Positions 1 through 6,960 of a stretch of 17,157 bases of DNA are shown piece after piece. The position numbers and the translations under genes are program-made. Numbering within the stretch: the first letter of the stretch is position 1; every line of letters starts with the position of its first letter. The notes beneath the pieces were generated by a model that saw only the letters and a list, made by a program, of their open reading frames with translations, had not been told where the DNA came from and searched no databases. This DNA is from Lachnospiraceae bacterium UBA3826 (GTDB taxonomy: Bacteria > Bacillota > Clostridia > Lachnospirales > Lachnospiraceae). Where the stretch lies: positions 1 through 17,157 of the forward strand of contig DGII01000068.1 of assembly GCA_002393095.1 (NCBI GenBank), written 5' to 3'.

Positions 1-2
1 AT

Positions 3-956
3 GATGTAGGCTGGAGAGCAGCTACACTTATAGAGTCATTCATAGACCCTAACATCTCAGATAAGGAATACTATGTGAACGGCTTCGATGACAGAAAGCT
101 TACACAGAACGGAACCAAGGATGCAGTTAAGCTCCTTAACCAGTGGTACAATGAAGGACTTATGTGGAATGACTTCGCTATATACGGTTCAGGTGATACA
201 ACCGAGGACGATATGATGAAGGCCGGCTATGTAGGTGCATTCTCTCACAACTGGGACTACCCTTTCAGAAACGGTGATGATTCCATCCAGGCTAACCTTA
301 AGAGACTTGTAGGCGAGGATGCCAAGTATGTCGCTATCGATCCCTTCGAGGACAAGAATGGCGGACACAATAAGTTCCTTGCAGGACCTATCGACCGTAA
401 GGTATTCTTCCCCGCTACGAATGATGAGCCTCTTGCATCTATGCTTTACCTTGACTTCATCTCAGATCCTGAGACGATCCAGTATCTTCAGCTCGGTGAT
501 GAGGGAGTTACATGCAATAAGCTTGATGACGGCGGATATGAGATAATCGCAGCAACAGGTGACGCTATCCAGAACTCAGGTATGAACATCGATTACACGA
601 TCACATGTAACGGTCTTCACCTTACAACACAGGAGCTTACAGACAAGACTCTTGCACATACATATGCGGGAATCGATCCTGAGGATGTTCTGAATGCAGA
701 CAAGATCGCCAAGACAGACACAAGAGTAGGTATCAATGTTAAGACCGGTGATATCGAGGCAGAAGGCGGTGTAGGTGATACACTTTCAGCTAAGAGAGAT
801 CAGGTATACGATACAGCCATGAGTGCTTCTACAGCAGACTTCGACAAGGTATGGGACGAAGGTATAGCTGATTACCTTGGAGCAGGCGGACAGGCTATCA
901 TTGATGAGCGTACCGCAGCTTGGGAGAAGGTATACTCAGGCGACAGCGTTGAGTAA
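3..956 (+). CDS. Sugar ABC transporter extracellular solute-binding protein, C-terminal part (5' end outside window)
   Basis: The frame is open from the left window edge, so the signal peptide and N-terminal lobe are missing; 317 residues remain. An internal GTG at 75 could be taken as a start, but residues before it continue the same protein, so it is not the true start. The visible part has the pattern of family 1 extracellular solute-binding proteins of the LplA-like type: helical segments with aromatic ligand-pocket residues (LLNQWYNEGLMWND, FSHNWDYPF) and a C-terminal stretch ending YLGAGGQAIIDERTAAWEKV, common in carbohydrate-binding lipoproteins of Clostridia. Such proteins sit outside the membrane and deliver oligosaccharides to an ABC permease pair. 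The permease genes would be expected upstream, outside the window. The terminator directly after it shows it is the last gene of its operon. Family is fairly sure; the ligand cannot be told. Confidence 0.8.
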   Translation, partial: DVGWRAATLIESFIDPNISDKEYYVNGFDDRKLTQNGTKDAVKLLNQWYNEGLMWNDFAIYGSGDTTEDDMMKAGYVGAFSHNWDYPFRNGDDSIQANLKRLVGEDAKYVAIDPFEDKNGGHNKFLAGPIDRKVFFPATNDEPLASMLYLDFISDPETIQYLQLGDEGVTCNKLDDGGYEIIAATGDAIQNSGMNIDYTITCNGLHLTTQELTDKTLAHTYAGIDPEDVLNADKIAKTDTRVGINVKTGDIEAEGGVGDTLSAKRDQVYDTAMSASTADFDKVWDEGIADYLGAGGQAIIDERTAAWEKVYSGDSVE

Positions 957-990
957 TAAGCAGGATGCTTAGTGTTCTATAAGTAATATT

Positions 991-1024
991 ATGGCGCTCC
1001 ATTATACATGGAGCGTCATTTTTA
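991..1024 (+). terminator. Rho-independent terminator after the solute-binding protein gene
   Basis: A 12-bp stem with one G-T wobble (991-1002 pairs with 1008-1019) closes a five-base loop and runs into five T residues at 1019-1023. It lies 35 bases after the stop codon. A TATAAT hexamer at 1027-1032 follows at once and could be a -10 box for the GH2 gene, but no good -35 box is placed in front of it. Confidence 0.85.
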
Positions 1025-1093
1025 TGTATAATGATGTAAGAATGTATATATCCGTAGGGTAATCACAGAGGCATGAAGATTGAGAGGTTTTAG

Positions 1094-4000
1094 ATGAAGG
1101 ATGTAAGAAGGAAGCGGCTTTTTAATGACGGCTGGAGTTATGCCGTATATGACTATAATGAGGAGAATTCGGGGATGGTTCCGACTGCGGTCCGGCAGTC
1201 TTCGCTAAGACCGGTATCGATACCCCATGATGCGCTTATAGCGGACGCTCATTCTTTTAACAGGGATTGTATCATATGGTATGCCAGACGCCTTGGCTTC
1301 ACACCGAAGAAGGATAAGAGGTATCTTATATACTTCGAAGGTGTATATATGGACTGCACGGTATATGTAGGAGATAAGCAGGTGGGCAGGTGGGCCTACG
1401 GTTACACATCCTTCTGTATAGAGCTGACGAAGCATATAGCATCGGAGGATGATGTGATATATGTAAGGATAGACTACAGATGTCCTAATTCCAGATGGTA
1501 CGGCGGACCCGGTATCAACAGGAATGTGTGGATATATGAGCTTGGCAACAGCTTCATAAGACCGGATGGGATATATGTGAGCACATCAGGTCAGGCGGCA
1601 GGTGATACGACATGCAATACGGTGGACAGTGAAAATGGCGCATCACAGGAAGAGGCCGCAGAGACAAAGCTTTCGGGTAAGCGGATGATCAGTGTGTCCG
1701 TAGAGACTGATATAGCCGCGACGGACAGGGGATGCAGGTTCGAGACAGAGTATATAATGTCGGAATATGATCCTGCAAGAGAGGATGCGGATGGTACGGA
1801 GAACATAGCTGACAATAGTGTCATATATATGTCGGACAGGACAGAGTATCCTACGGACGGACCGACTGTGACACGCATAAGACCTGAATGCGAAGTAAGC
1901 CTCTGGGATATAGATGCTCCTATACTCTACAGACTGACGGCGATACTGTATAAGGACGGAGAGCCTGCGGACATGGCATCGACATTGTTCGGCTTCAGAG
2001 ATATCGAATTTACAACAGATAAGGGTTTTTTCCTGAATGGACGACATGTCAAGCTGCGAGGTGTATGTCTGCATACCGATGGCGGTGCTATAGGCATGGC
2101 TTTCCATAAGGATATGGCATTAAGACAACTGCTGCTCATGAAGAGGATGGGTGTCAATGCCATAAGGTTCGCGCATAATCCGCCTGCTCCGGCTTATCTT
2201 GATCTGTGTGACAGATACGGGATGCTTGTGATGGATGAGATATTCGATTGCTGGCGAGGAGGCAAGAACCCTTATGATTATGGAAGATTCTTCGATGAAT
2301 GGTTCGAATGCGATATGAAGTCTTATATAAGGCGTGACCGCAATCATCCGAGTATCATCATGTGGAGCATAGGTAACGAGATATATGATACCCATAAGGA
2401 TGCAGATGACGGCATAAGGACACTTAAAGCGCTCATGGAGCTTACGGATATGTATGACCCGGAACACAATGCCTGTCCGACACTGTGCTCTAATTATATG
2501 GCATGGGAGAATACGCAGAGGTGTGCCGATGTGATAAAGCTCATAGGATATAACTATACGGAGAGGCTCTATAAGAAGCATCATACGGAGCACCCCGACT
2601 GGATCATCTACGGGTCGGAGACCGCCTCATGTGTACAGAGCAGGGGAGTGTATCATTTTCCCGCAGAGAGGTCGCTGCTTGCGGATGAAGATATGCAATG
2701 CTCATCCCTTGGCAATTCCACCACAAGCTGGGGTGCTAAGGATCATGCTTACTGCATAGCGACTGAGAGAGATACGGAATACTCGCTGGGGCAGTTCTTA
2801 TGGTCGGGAATAGATTATATGGGTGAGCCCACGCCATATCATACTAAGAATTCATATCTTGGACTGGCGGATACGGCATGCTTCCCCAAGGATGCCTACT
2901 ATCTGTATCAGGCAGAGTGGACGGATATAAGCGATTCGCCCATGATACACATGCTGCCGTATTGGGATTATAACGAAGGACAGATGATAGATGTGCGTAT
3001 CTGCTCCAATGCACCGGAGGTTGAACTGTTCTTAAACGGCAGCTCATGCGGAAGAGGGAGGATAGATCATGAGCACGGGCAGACATTCTATGTTAATTAT
3101 AAGCTTAAGTACGAGCCGGGTGAGCTTAAGGCGTTAGCCTATGACGGCAGGGGATATGGCAGTGAGAATATAGTGGCGCAGACTGCAGAGCATTCCTTTA
3201 AGGATGCTTCGCAGCTTGGAATGAGAGTATATGATGCAGAGTGGAATCTGCTTAATGGCAGAGCAGGGGATGATAAAGCGGTCATTAAAAGTAAGAGGGA
3301 TGCAGACAGCCTTTTCTTCGCAGAGATATATGCTGTAGATGCTGACGGCAATGAGGTCAAGAATGCCAATACAAGGGTTAAGGTGAGAGTGTCGGGCGGC
3401 GGTTATCTCTACGGACTTGATAACGGTGACGCCACGGACTATGAATCCTATAAGAGCGATTCGAAGAGACTTTTCTCCGGTAAGCTCCTTGCCATAGTAA
3501 GAAGCGACGGAAGCGGGGAGGATATCAGTATCTCGGCAGCGACAGACGACAGCGAGATAAGGGTAAGGAAGGTAGAGCTTACCGGAACAGGCTTTGAACA
3601 GATCAAAGCGAAGGATGAATATAAGCATTCGGCACTTACTCTTACACCGGATAAGAGTGAGGCGGTATTTGATGTAAAAGTGTGGCCTGAGAATGCCTTT
3701 GGATATGAGCTTGAGTATGAGATAACCAATCTGAGCGGAGTTCGAATCCAGAATGCGACGGTTGAGGTAAGCGGTCACAGGGTGAAGGTCAAGGCATGTG
3801 CTGACGGCGAAATTAAGCTTAGGGTATTATGCAGGAGTGTGTCGGGAGAAAAGGATGAAAAAGGCAATGAGAAGCCGAATGCATATCTCATCTCGTCAAT
3901 AGAACTGAAAGCAGAGGGCTTCGGTGAACTGAATATCAACCCATATTCCTTCGTGTCTGCCTCACTTTATACGAAGCATGGCGGAGATATAGGCAATGGC

Positions 4001-4690
4001 AATGAGAACGGCATATCATCCCTTCCACAGTCCGATTCATGGGTGTTGTATGAGAATATAGATTTTGCGGAAGGAACGGAGGAGGTTACTATTCCGGTAT
4101 TCGAGCTTGCAAGTGCGCCTCTTGATATAGTCTTCTGGGACGGTGTGCCTCATGATGAGGGATGCCGCATAATAGGCAGAGGTCATTATCATAAGAAGTC
4201 GATCTGGAATGTATATCAGGAACAGACCTTTAAGCTTGACAGGCTGCTTAAGGGTATCGGCTCCTTTGCCATAGAGATAGATGATCACAAGGCTCATATC
4301 AAGGGCTTTGAATTCATCAAAGCGGATGTGGCGCACAGAGTTAATCTTGCTACGGAAGCGGACGAGATATACGGCGATTCATATGAAGTAAGAGAGGATG
4401 CCGTATACGGTATAGGCAATAATGTATCTCTTGTATATAAGGGGATCGATCTTGGCAGAGAAGGCATAGGTCGTGTGAGCATATGCGGACATACTCCGAT
4501 GGAGAATAACTCGGTACATATCATTTTTGCCGGAGAAGATACAAGGGAGCGGCGCATCGTGGAATTTGGCGGTTCTGATGACTTCGTGACAAGAGAGTTC
4601 GTAATAGAGAAGGTAAGCGGGCGGGTTGATATCACTTTCATGTTCCTGCCCGGATGTGACTTCGACCTGCGAAGCTTCAGATTCGAATGA
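1094..4690 (+). CDS. Large cytoplasmic glycoside hydrolase family 2 enzyme (beta-galactosidase / beta-glucuronidase type)
   Basis: A retaining exo-glycosidase of 1198 residues with the GH2 order: N-terminal jelly-roll sugar-binding domain (about 1-160, with RWY at 134-136 in the family motif SRWYGGPGINRNVW), immunoglobulin-like domain (about 160-285), then the TIM barrel. Acid/base Glu429 is in WSIGNEIYD and nucleophile Glu509 is in YGSETAS. A DUF4982-like domain (about 620-700) and a domain-5-like segment (about 720-800, GLDNGDATDYE) follow. Residues from about 855 appear to hold another Ig-like domain and two beta-rich carbohydrate-binding-like modules reaching the C terminus. There is no signal peptide, so it should act inside the cell on imported oligosaccharides, which fits the transporter protein upstream. 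The start is ATG 1094 behind GAGAGG. Residues about 160-210 are a hydrophilic insert in the Ig-like domain. Exact substrate is open: beta-galactoside, glucuronide or other. Confidence 0.9.
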   Translation: MKDVRRKRLFNDGWSYAVYDYNEENSGMVPTAVRQSSLRPVSIPHDALIADAHSFNRDCIIWYARRLGFTPKKDKRYLIYFEGVYMDCTVYVGDKQVGRWAYGYTSFCIELTKHIASEDDVIYVRIDYRCPNSRWYGGPGINRNVWIYELGNSFIRPDGIYVSTSGQAAGDTTCNTVDSENGASQEEAAETKLSGKRMISVSVETDIAATDRGCRFETEYIMSEYDPAREDADGTENIADNSVIYMSDRTEYPTDGPTVTRIRPECEVSLWDIDAPILYRLTAILYKDGEPADMASTLFGFRDIEFTTDKGFFLNGRHVKLRGVCLHTDGGAIGMAFHKDMALRQLLLMKRMGVNAIRFAHNPPAPAYLDLCDRYGMLVMDEIFDCWRGGKNPYDYGRFFDEWFECDMKSYIRRDRNHPSIIMWSIGNEIYDTHKDADDGIRTLKALMELTDMYDPEHNACPTLCSNYMAWENTQRCADVIKLIGYNYTERLYKKHHTEHPDWIIYGSETASCVQSRGVYHFPAERSLLADEDMQCSSLGNSTTSWGAKDHAYCIATERDTEYSLGQFLWSGIDYMGEPTPYHTKNSYLGLADTACFPKDAYYLYQAEWTDISDSPMIHMLPYWDYNEGQMIDVRICSNAPEVELFLNGSSCGRGRIDHEHGQTFYVNYKLKYEPGELKALAYDGRGYGSENIVAQTAEHSFKDASQLGMRVYDAEWNLLNGRAGDDKAVIKSKRDADSLFFAEIYAVDADGNEVKNANTRVKVRVSGGGYLYGLDNGDATDYESYKSDSKRLFSGKLLAIVRSDGSGEDISISAATDDSEIRVRKVELTGTGFEQIKAKDEYKHSALTLTPDKSEAVFDVKVWPENAFGYELEYEITNLSGVRIQNATVEVSGHRVKVKACADGEIKLRVLCRSVSGEKDEKGNEKPNAYLISSIELKAEGFGELNINPYSFVSASLYTKHGGDIGNGNENGISSLPQSDSWVLYENIDFAEGTEEVTIPVFELASAPLDIVFWDGVPHDEGCRIIGRGHYHKKSIWNVYQEQTFKLDRLLKGIGSFAIEIDDHKAHIKGFEFIKADVAHRVNLATEADEIYGDSYEVREDAVYGIGNNVSLVYKGIDLGREGIGRVSICGHTPMENNSVHIIFAGEDTRERRIVEFGGSDDFVTREFVIEKVSGRVDITFMFLPGCDFDLRSFRFE

Positions 4691-4742
4691 AATAATTAAT
4701 TTCAAATGAAAAAATTAATGACCTGTACAGTTGCTTTTCCTG

Positions 4743-4771
4743 TTGACACAGATTGGGGATGGGAGTATGAT
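4743..4771 (+). promoter_or_regulatory. Sigma-A promoter of the AbrB-acyltransferase operon
   Basis: TTGACA at 4743-4748 and TATGAT at 4766-4771 are separated by exactly 17 bases, so this is a near-consensus vegetative promoter. Transcription should start near 4778, about 50 bases before the AbrB start. Its -10 box is inside an inverted repeat, listed separately. Confidence 0.8.
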
Positions 4772-4790
4772 TAGTTATACAAATCATACT
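4764..4790. promoter_or_regulatory. Inverted repeat over the -10 box, likely operator
   Basis: AGTATGATT (4764-4772) and its exact complement AATCATACT (4782-4790) are separated by nine bases. The left arm contains the -10 hexamer and the right arm covers about +4 to +12. A protein bound here would block initiation. The first gene of the operon encodes an AbrB-type DNA-binding protein, so autorepression is the simple reading. A run of five T follows the right arm, so weak hairpin termination of upstream transcription is an alternative, but the stem is AT-rich. Confidence 0.55.
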
Positions 4791-4802
4791 TTTTATACAA
4801 AT
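4775..4802 (+). repeat. Direct repeat TTATACAAAT, two copies
   Basis: TTATACAAAT occurs at 4775-4784 and again at 4793-4802, starts 18 bases apart, just after the expected transcription start. The copies interleave with the inverted repeat at 4764-4790. The same core recurs in the long palindrome at 11485-11534. Confidence 0.5.
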
Positions 4803-4828
4803 TGTAAAGTGTGGGAATGGAGAACAGT

Positions 4829-5092
4829 ATGAATAAGAATAAGAAGGTTCCTAAAGGAAAATATGTCTGGACAGCGACAGTAGGTGAGAAAGGGCAGATA
4901 GTGATACCCAAGCAGGCGAGGGATATATTCGGGATTGAACCGGGAGATACCATTCTGCTGCTCGGTGATGAAAAGAGAGGTATAGCGATACCTCCGCAAG
5001 GTACTTTTTCGCATCTTTTCCCACTCGCCTTCGCTGAGGATGAGGATAACGGGAATGCTGCGAATAGTGATACGAAGGAAGATGATGAATAA
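4829..5092 (+). CDS. AbrB/MazE/SpoVT-family DNA-binding transcriptional regulator
   Basis: A small protein of 87 residues when started at ATG 4829, which has GGAG six bases upstream; an in-frame GTG at 4811 would add six residues but has no ribosome binding site. Residues about 13-52 form one SpoVT/AbrB swapped-hairpin domain: TATVGEKGQIVIPKQARDIFGIEPGDTILLL carries the usual G-QI-IPK-R--FGI-PGD pattern. The C terminus is acidic (FAEDEDNGNAANSDTKEDDE) and not part of the fold. These proteins bind AT-rich operators as dimers or tetramers and often control their own operon. The gene is first in a unit with the acyltransferase 16 bases downstream and has an inverted repeat over its promoter. A MazE-like antitoxin role is less likely because the next gene is not a toxin. 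Confidence 0.85.
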   Translation: MNKNKKVPKGKYVWTATVGEKGQIVIPKQARDIFGIEPGDTILLLGDEKRGIAIPPQGTFSHLFPLAFAEDEDNGNAANSDTKEDDE

Positions 5093-5108
5093 AGGGGGAG
5101 CAGTATTC

Positions 5109-6260
5109 ATGGCAACAACAAAGCAAAATAATGTACAGCAAACAACCGCACAACAAGCAGCTTCACAGCCAATAGCCGCAAGAAAGCATTATCTTGATAA
5201 TATCAGATGGATAACGGTTGCGATCGTGGTCATATATCATGTCTTCTATATGTATAATGCCGAAGGCGTCATCGGAGTTGTGGGCAGGATCACGGATGTC
5301 AGGGTACAGTATTGGGATATATACCAGTATATTACCTATCCTTGGTTCATGGTGCTTTTATTCATGATATCCGGTATCAGTTCAAGGCTTTATCTTGACA
5401 GGCATACGGATAAGGAATTCATAAGGAGCAGGACTACTAAGCTTTTGGTTCCCTGTACGATAGGTCTTTTTGCATTCCAGTTCATACAGGGGATAGTCAA
5501 TACCGGATTGTCCGAATTATTCATAAGAGAGCCGGCTATGCCCATGGTCGGGAAGGTGTTCGCCGTGATCGCCAGCGGGATCGGGGTCTTATGGTATATT
5601 CAGATGCTGTGGATATTCTCACTTTTGCTTATTCCTGTACGCAGGATAGATAAGGACAGACTGTGGAATGTATGTGCTAAGACCAATATCTGTGTGATCA
5701 TATTATTTATTATCCCGTTTTATTTTATGGGGCAGATACTTAATACACCGATCATTGTAGTATACAGATTCGGACTCTATTTCTTCGCATTCCTGTCAGG
5801 ATACTTTGTATTCTCCCATGATGAGGTCATAGAGGTCCTTAAGAGATGGTCTGTTCCCTTAATGTCGGCTGCCATAGTGTTATGCGTGATATTCTGTGTG
5901 ACATACTTTGGGGAGAATTATGCGGACAATCCGGCCTACCGCTCGGTTCCCTTCCTTGCATATAGCTATACCGCAAGCATCGCTATCATCGGCAGCATGG
6001 CAAGATTCATGGATATAAGTACACCCTTCACCGAGTGGATGAGTAAGCGAAGCTACGGTCTGTATATATTCCACTATCTCGGAATATCCGCAGTAGGGCT
6101 GTATCTTGCCAAGCCGGGTATCATACCGGCACCGGCGGCATATCTTATAAGCCTCATAGCCGGATTCGCAGGGGCGTACCTTCTGAATGCCGTTATATCG
6201 AGACTGCCCTTTTTCAGATGGGCTGTACTTGGGATAAAGAAGGGCAGCGATCCGAGATAA
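5109..6260 (+). CDS. Acyltransferase family 3 integral membrane protein (OafA/YrhL type)
   Basis: A 383-residue membrane protein. The chosen start, ATG 5109, follows the strong site AGGGGGAG (5093-5100); the frame is open further upstream, but that part overlaps the regulator gene and has no signal of its own. Residues 1-25 are a Gln/Ala/Thr-rich cytoplasmic tail. YLDNIRWITVAIVVIYH at 28-44 is the N-terminal signature of acyltransferase 3 proteins, with His44 as the expected catalytic residue and Arg33 upstream of it. About ten hydrophobic segments follow. These enzymes carry acyl groups, often acetyl, across the membrane to surface sugars, peptidoglycan or lipids; the acceptor here is unknown. 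It is the second gene of the AbrB operon, so surface modification may be switched by that regulator. Confidence 0.85.
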   Translation: MATTKQNNVQQTTAQQAASQPIAARKHYLDNIRWITVAIVVIYHVFYMYNAEGVIGVVGRITDVRVQYWDIYQYITYPWFMVLLFMISGISSRLYLDRHTDKEFIRSRTTKLLVPCTIGLFAFQFIQGIVNTGLSELFIREPAMPMVGKVFAVIASGIGVLWYIQMLWIFSLLLIPVRRIDKDRLWNVCAKTNICVIILFIIPFYFMGQILNTPIIVVYRFGLYFFAFLSGYFVFSHDEVIEVLKRWSVPLMSAAIVLCVIFCVTYFGENYADNPAYRSVPFLAYSYTASIAIIGSMARFMDISTPFTEWMSKRSYGLYIFHYLGISAVGLYLAKPGIIPAPAAYLISLIAGFAGAYLLNAVISRLPFFRWAVLGIKKGSDPR

Positions 6261-6284
6261 GAGCTGATTAGGAGGATATTAGTA

Positions 6285-6536
6285 ATGTCAGAGACGAAGG
6301 AATTCTACATAGACAGCGATGGGATAAGACTTCATGCGAAGCAGGATGTACCTGAGGGCGTTAAGAAGGGCCCGTTGTGTATCCTGATACACGGATTTAC
6401 GGGGAATATGGAGGCGGCCCGCTTATATAAGAATGCCCGTCTGATCGGCATCAAGGGTGCGCAGCATTGCTTCGAGGGGCACGAGGTCGAGATGGCTGAC
6501 GCGATCAGGGAATATCTGGCGGAAATCGGTAAATAA
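6285..6536 (+). pseudogene. Alpha/beta hydrolase gene with internal in-frame deletion
   Basis: The frame encodes 83 residues behind an ideal AGGAGG site, but it reads as two joined ends of a protein normally about 240-250 residues long. Residues 1-45 (FYIDSDGIRLHAK...LCILIHGFTGNME) match the start of serine hydrolases of the esterase/acylglycerol-lipase group, including the oxyanion HGFTG motif. Residues from about 46 (AARLYKNARLIGIKGAQHCFEGHEVEMADAIREYL) match their last segment with the catalytic His. The nucleophile elbow G-x-S-x-G and the catalytic Asp between these parts are absent. The junction lies near 6405-6415. It follows the acyltransferase by 24 bases, so it is probably still transcribed. 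A catalytically dead miniature product is possible, but loss of function is most likely. The end match is by family memory, not alignment. Confidence 0.7.
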
Positions 6537-6554
6537 AGTCCGGCACTAAAGATA

Positions 6555-6583
6555 TCAACACATGCCCGGAAAAGTGGTATAAA
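6555..6583 (+). promoter_or_regulatory. Possible promoter left from a lost chemotaxis gene
   Basis: TGG followed by TATAAA (6575-6583) is an extended -10 element; TCAACA at 6555-6560 lies 17 bases upstream and matches the -35 consensus in four of six positions. It faces the chemotaxis-receptor remnant at 6602, so it may be that gene's old promoter, or chance. Confidence 0.3.
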
Positions 6584-6601
6584 ATAAATCGACATTTATA
6601 A

Positions 6602-6772
6602 GAGGAGATAGTCAACAGTATTCAGACGATCTCTGCCATAACAGAGGAGGTTACGGCGCATGCGAGCAATACATATTCGGGAAGCGAACAGAACAGACAG
6701 ATCGTGGATCGGATCAATACACTGGTGGAGGAGCTTGATACGGATGCAACGGAATTAAAGTCCTACATCTGA
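6602..6772 (+). pseudogene. C-terminal remnant of a methyl-accepting chemotaxis protein
   Basis: After the in-frame stop TAA at 6599-6601, an open stretch without a start codon encodes 56 residues ending at TGA 6770-6772. It begins EEIVNSIQTISAITEEVTAHASN and continues into EQNRQIVDRINTLVEELDTDATELK. This is the pattern at the very end of bacterial chemoreceptor signalling domains: IQTISAITEEVTA in the C-terminal helix of the coiled-coil hairpin, then the final adaptation helix. The ligand-binding, transmembrane, HAMP and signalling-tip parts are all missing. The remnant cannot be made as a protein from this context. It lies next to the broken hydrolase gene and ahead of a good terminator, probably the receptor gene's own. 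Confidence 0.75.
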
Positions 6773-6810
6773 TGGTATAGGGATGGCCGGCAGAACGCAG
6801 CATAATGTCA

Positions 6811-6857
6811 AAAGAGGGCAGCAGACATGGTAAATATGTCAAGAGCCCTCTTTTTTT
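6811..6857 (+). terminator. Rho-independent terminator
   Basis: AAAGAGGGC (6811-6819) pairs with GCCCTCTTT (6845-6853), with an inner helix GACAT/ATGTC (6824-6828 with 6836-6840), and seven T follow from 6851. It ends transcription from the acyltransferase and remnant region and insulates the ior operon. Confidence 0.85.
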
Positions 6858-6891
6858 CTCTGCGTTGGTGTGCTAAAATTACTAGGTATGC

Positions 6892-6918
6892 TGTGATATC
6901 ATATCCAGTTGTATCACA
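6892..6918. promoter_or_regulatory. Inverted repeat upstream of iorA, candidate operator
   Basis: TGTGATA (6892-6898) and TATCACA (6912-6918) are exact complements with 13 bases between. A weak promoter fits just upstream: TTGGTG at 6865-6870 and TATGCT at 6887-6892 with a 16-base spacer. That would put the repeat over the start of transcription. The arm spacing is too wide for a normal CRP/FNR site. The regulator is unknown. Confidence 0.4.
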
Positions 6919-6960
6919 AGACAGTACGATCAGAAAGGTATGTAAGGAGATACAGGCAAA

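Noticed and set aside
4695..4719. AT-rich inverted repeat ATTAATTT/AAATTAAT after the GH2 gene as a terminator
   Set aside because: The stem is almost all A-T and no T run follows; termination there is doubtful.
4829..5092. MazE-type antitoxin with the following gene as toxin
   Set aside because: The next gene is a polytopic acyltransferase, not a small toxin, so a toxin-antitoxin pair is not supported.
1205..5156. Many long minus-strand frames across the GH2, AbrB and acyltransferase genes
   Set aside because: They mirror real coding sequence, lack ribosome binding sites and show no conserved motifs.
6546..6573. Flagellar sigma-D promoter CTAAA-N15-CCGGAAAA before the chemoreceptor remnant
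   Set aside because: The -35 half fits, and the context would be apt, but the -10 half matches CCGATAT in only four of seven positions.
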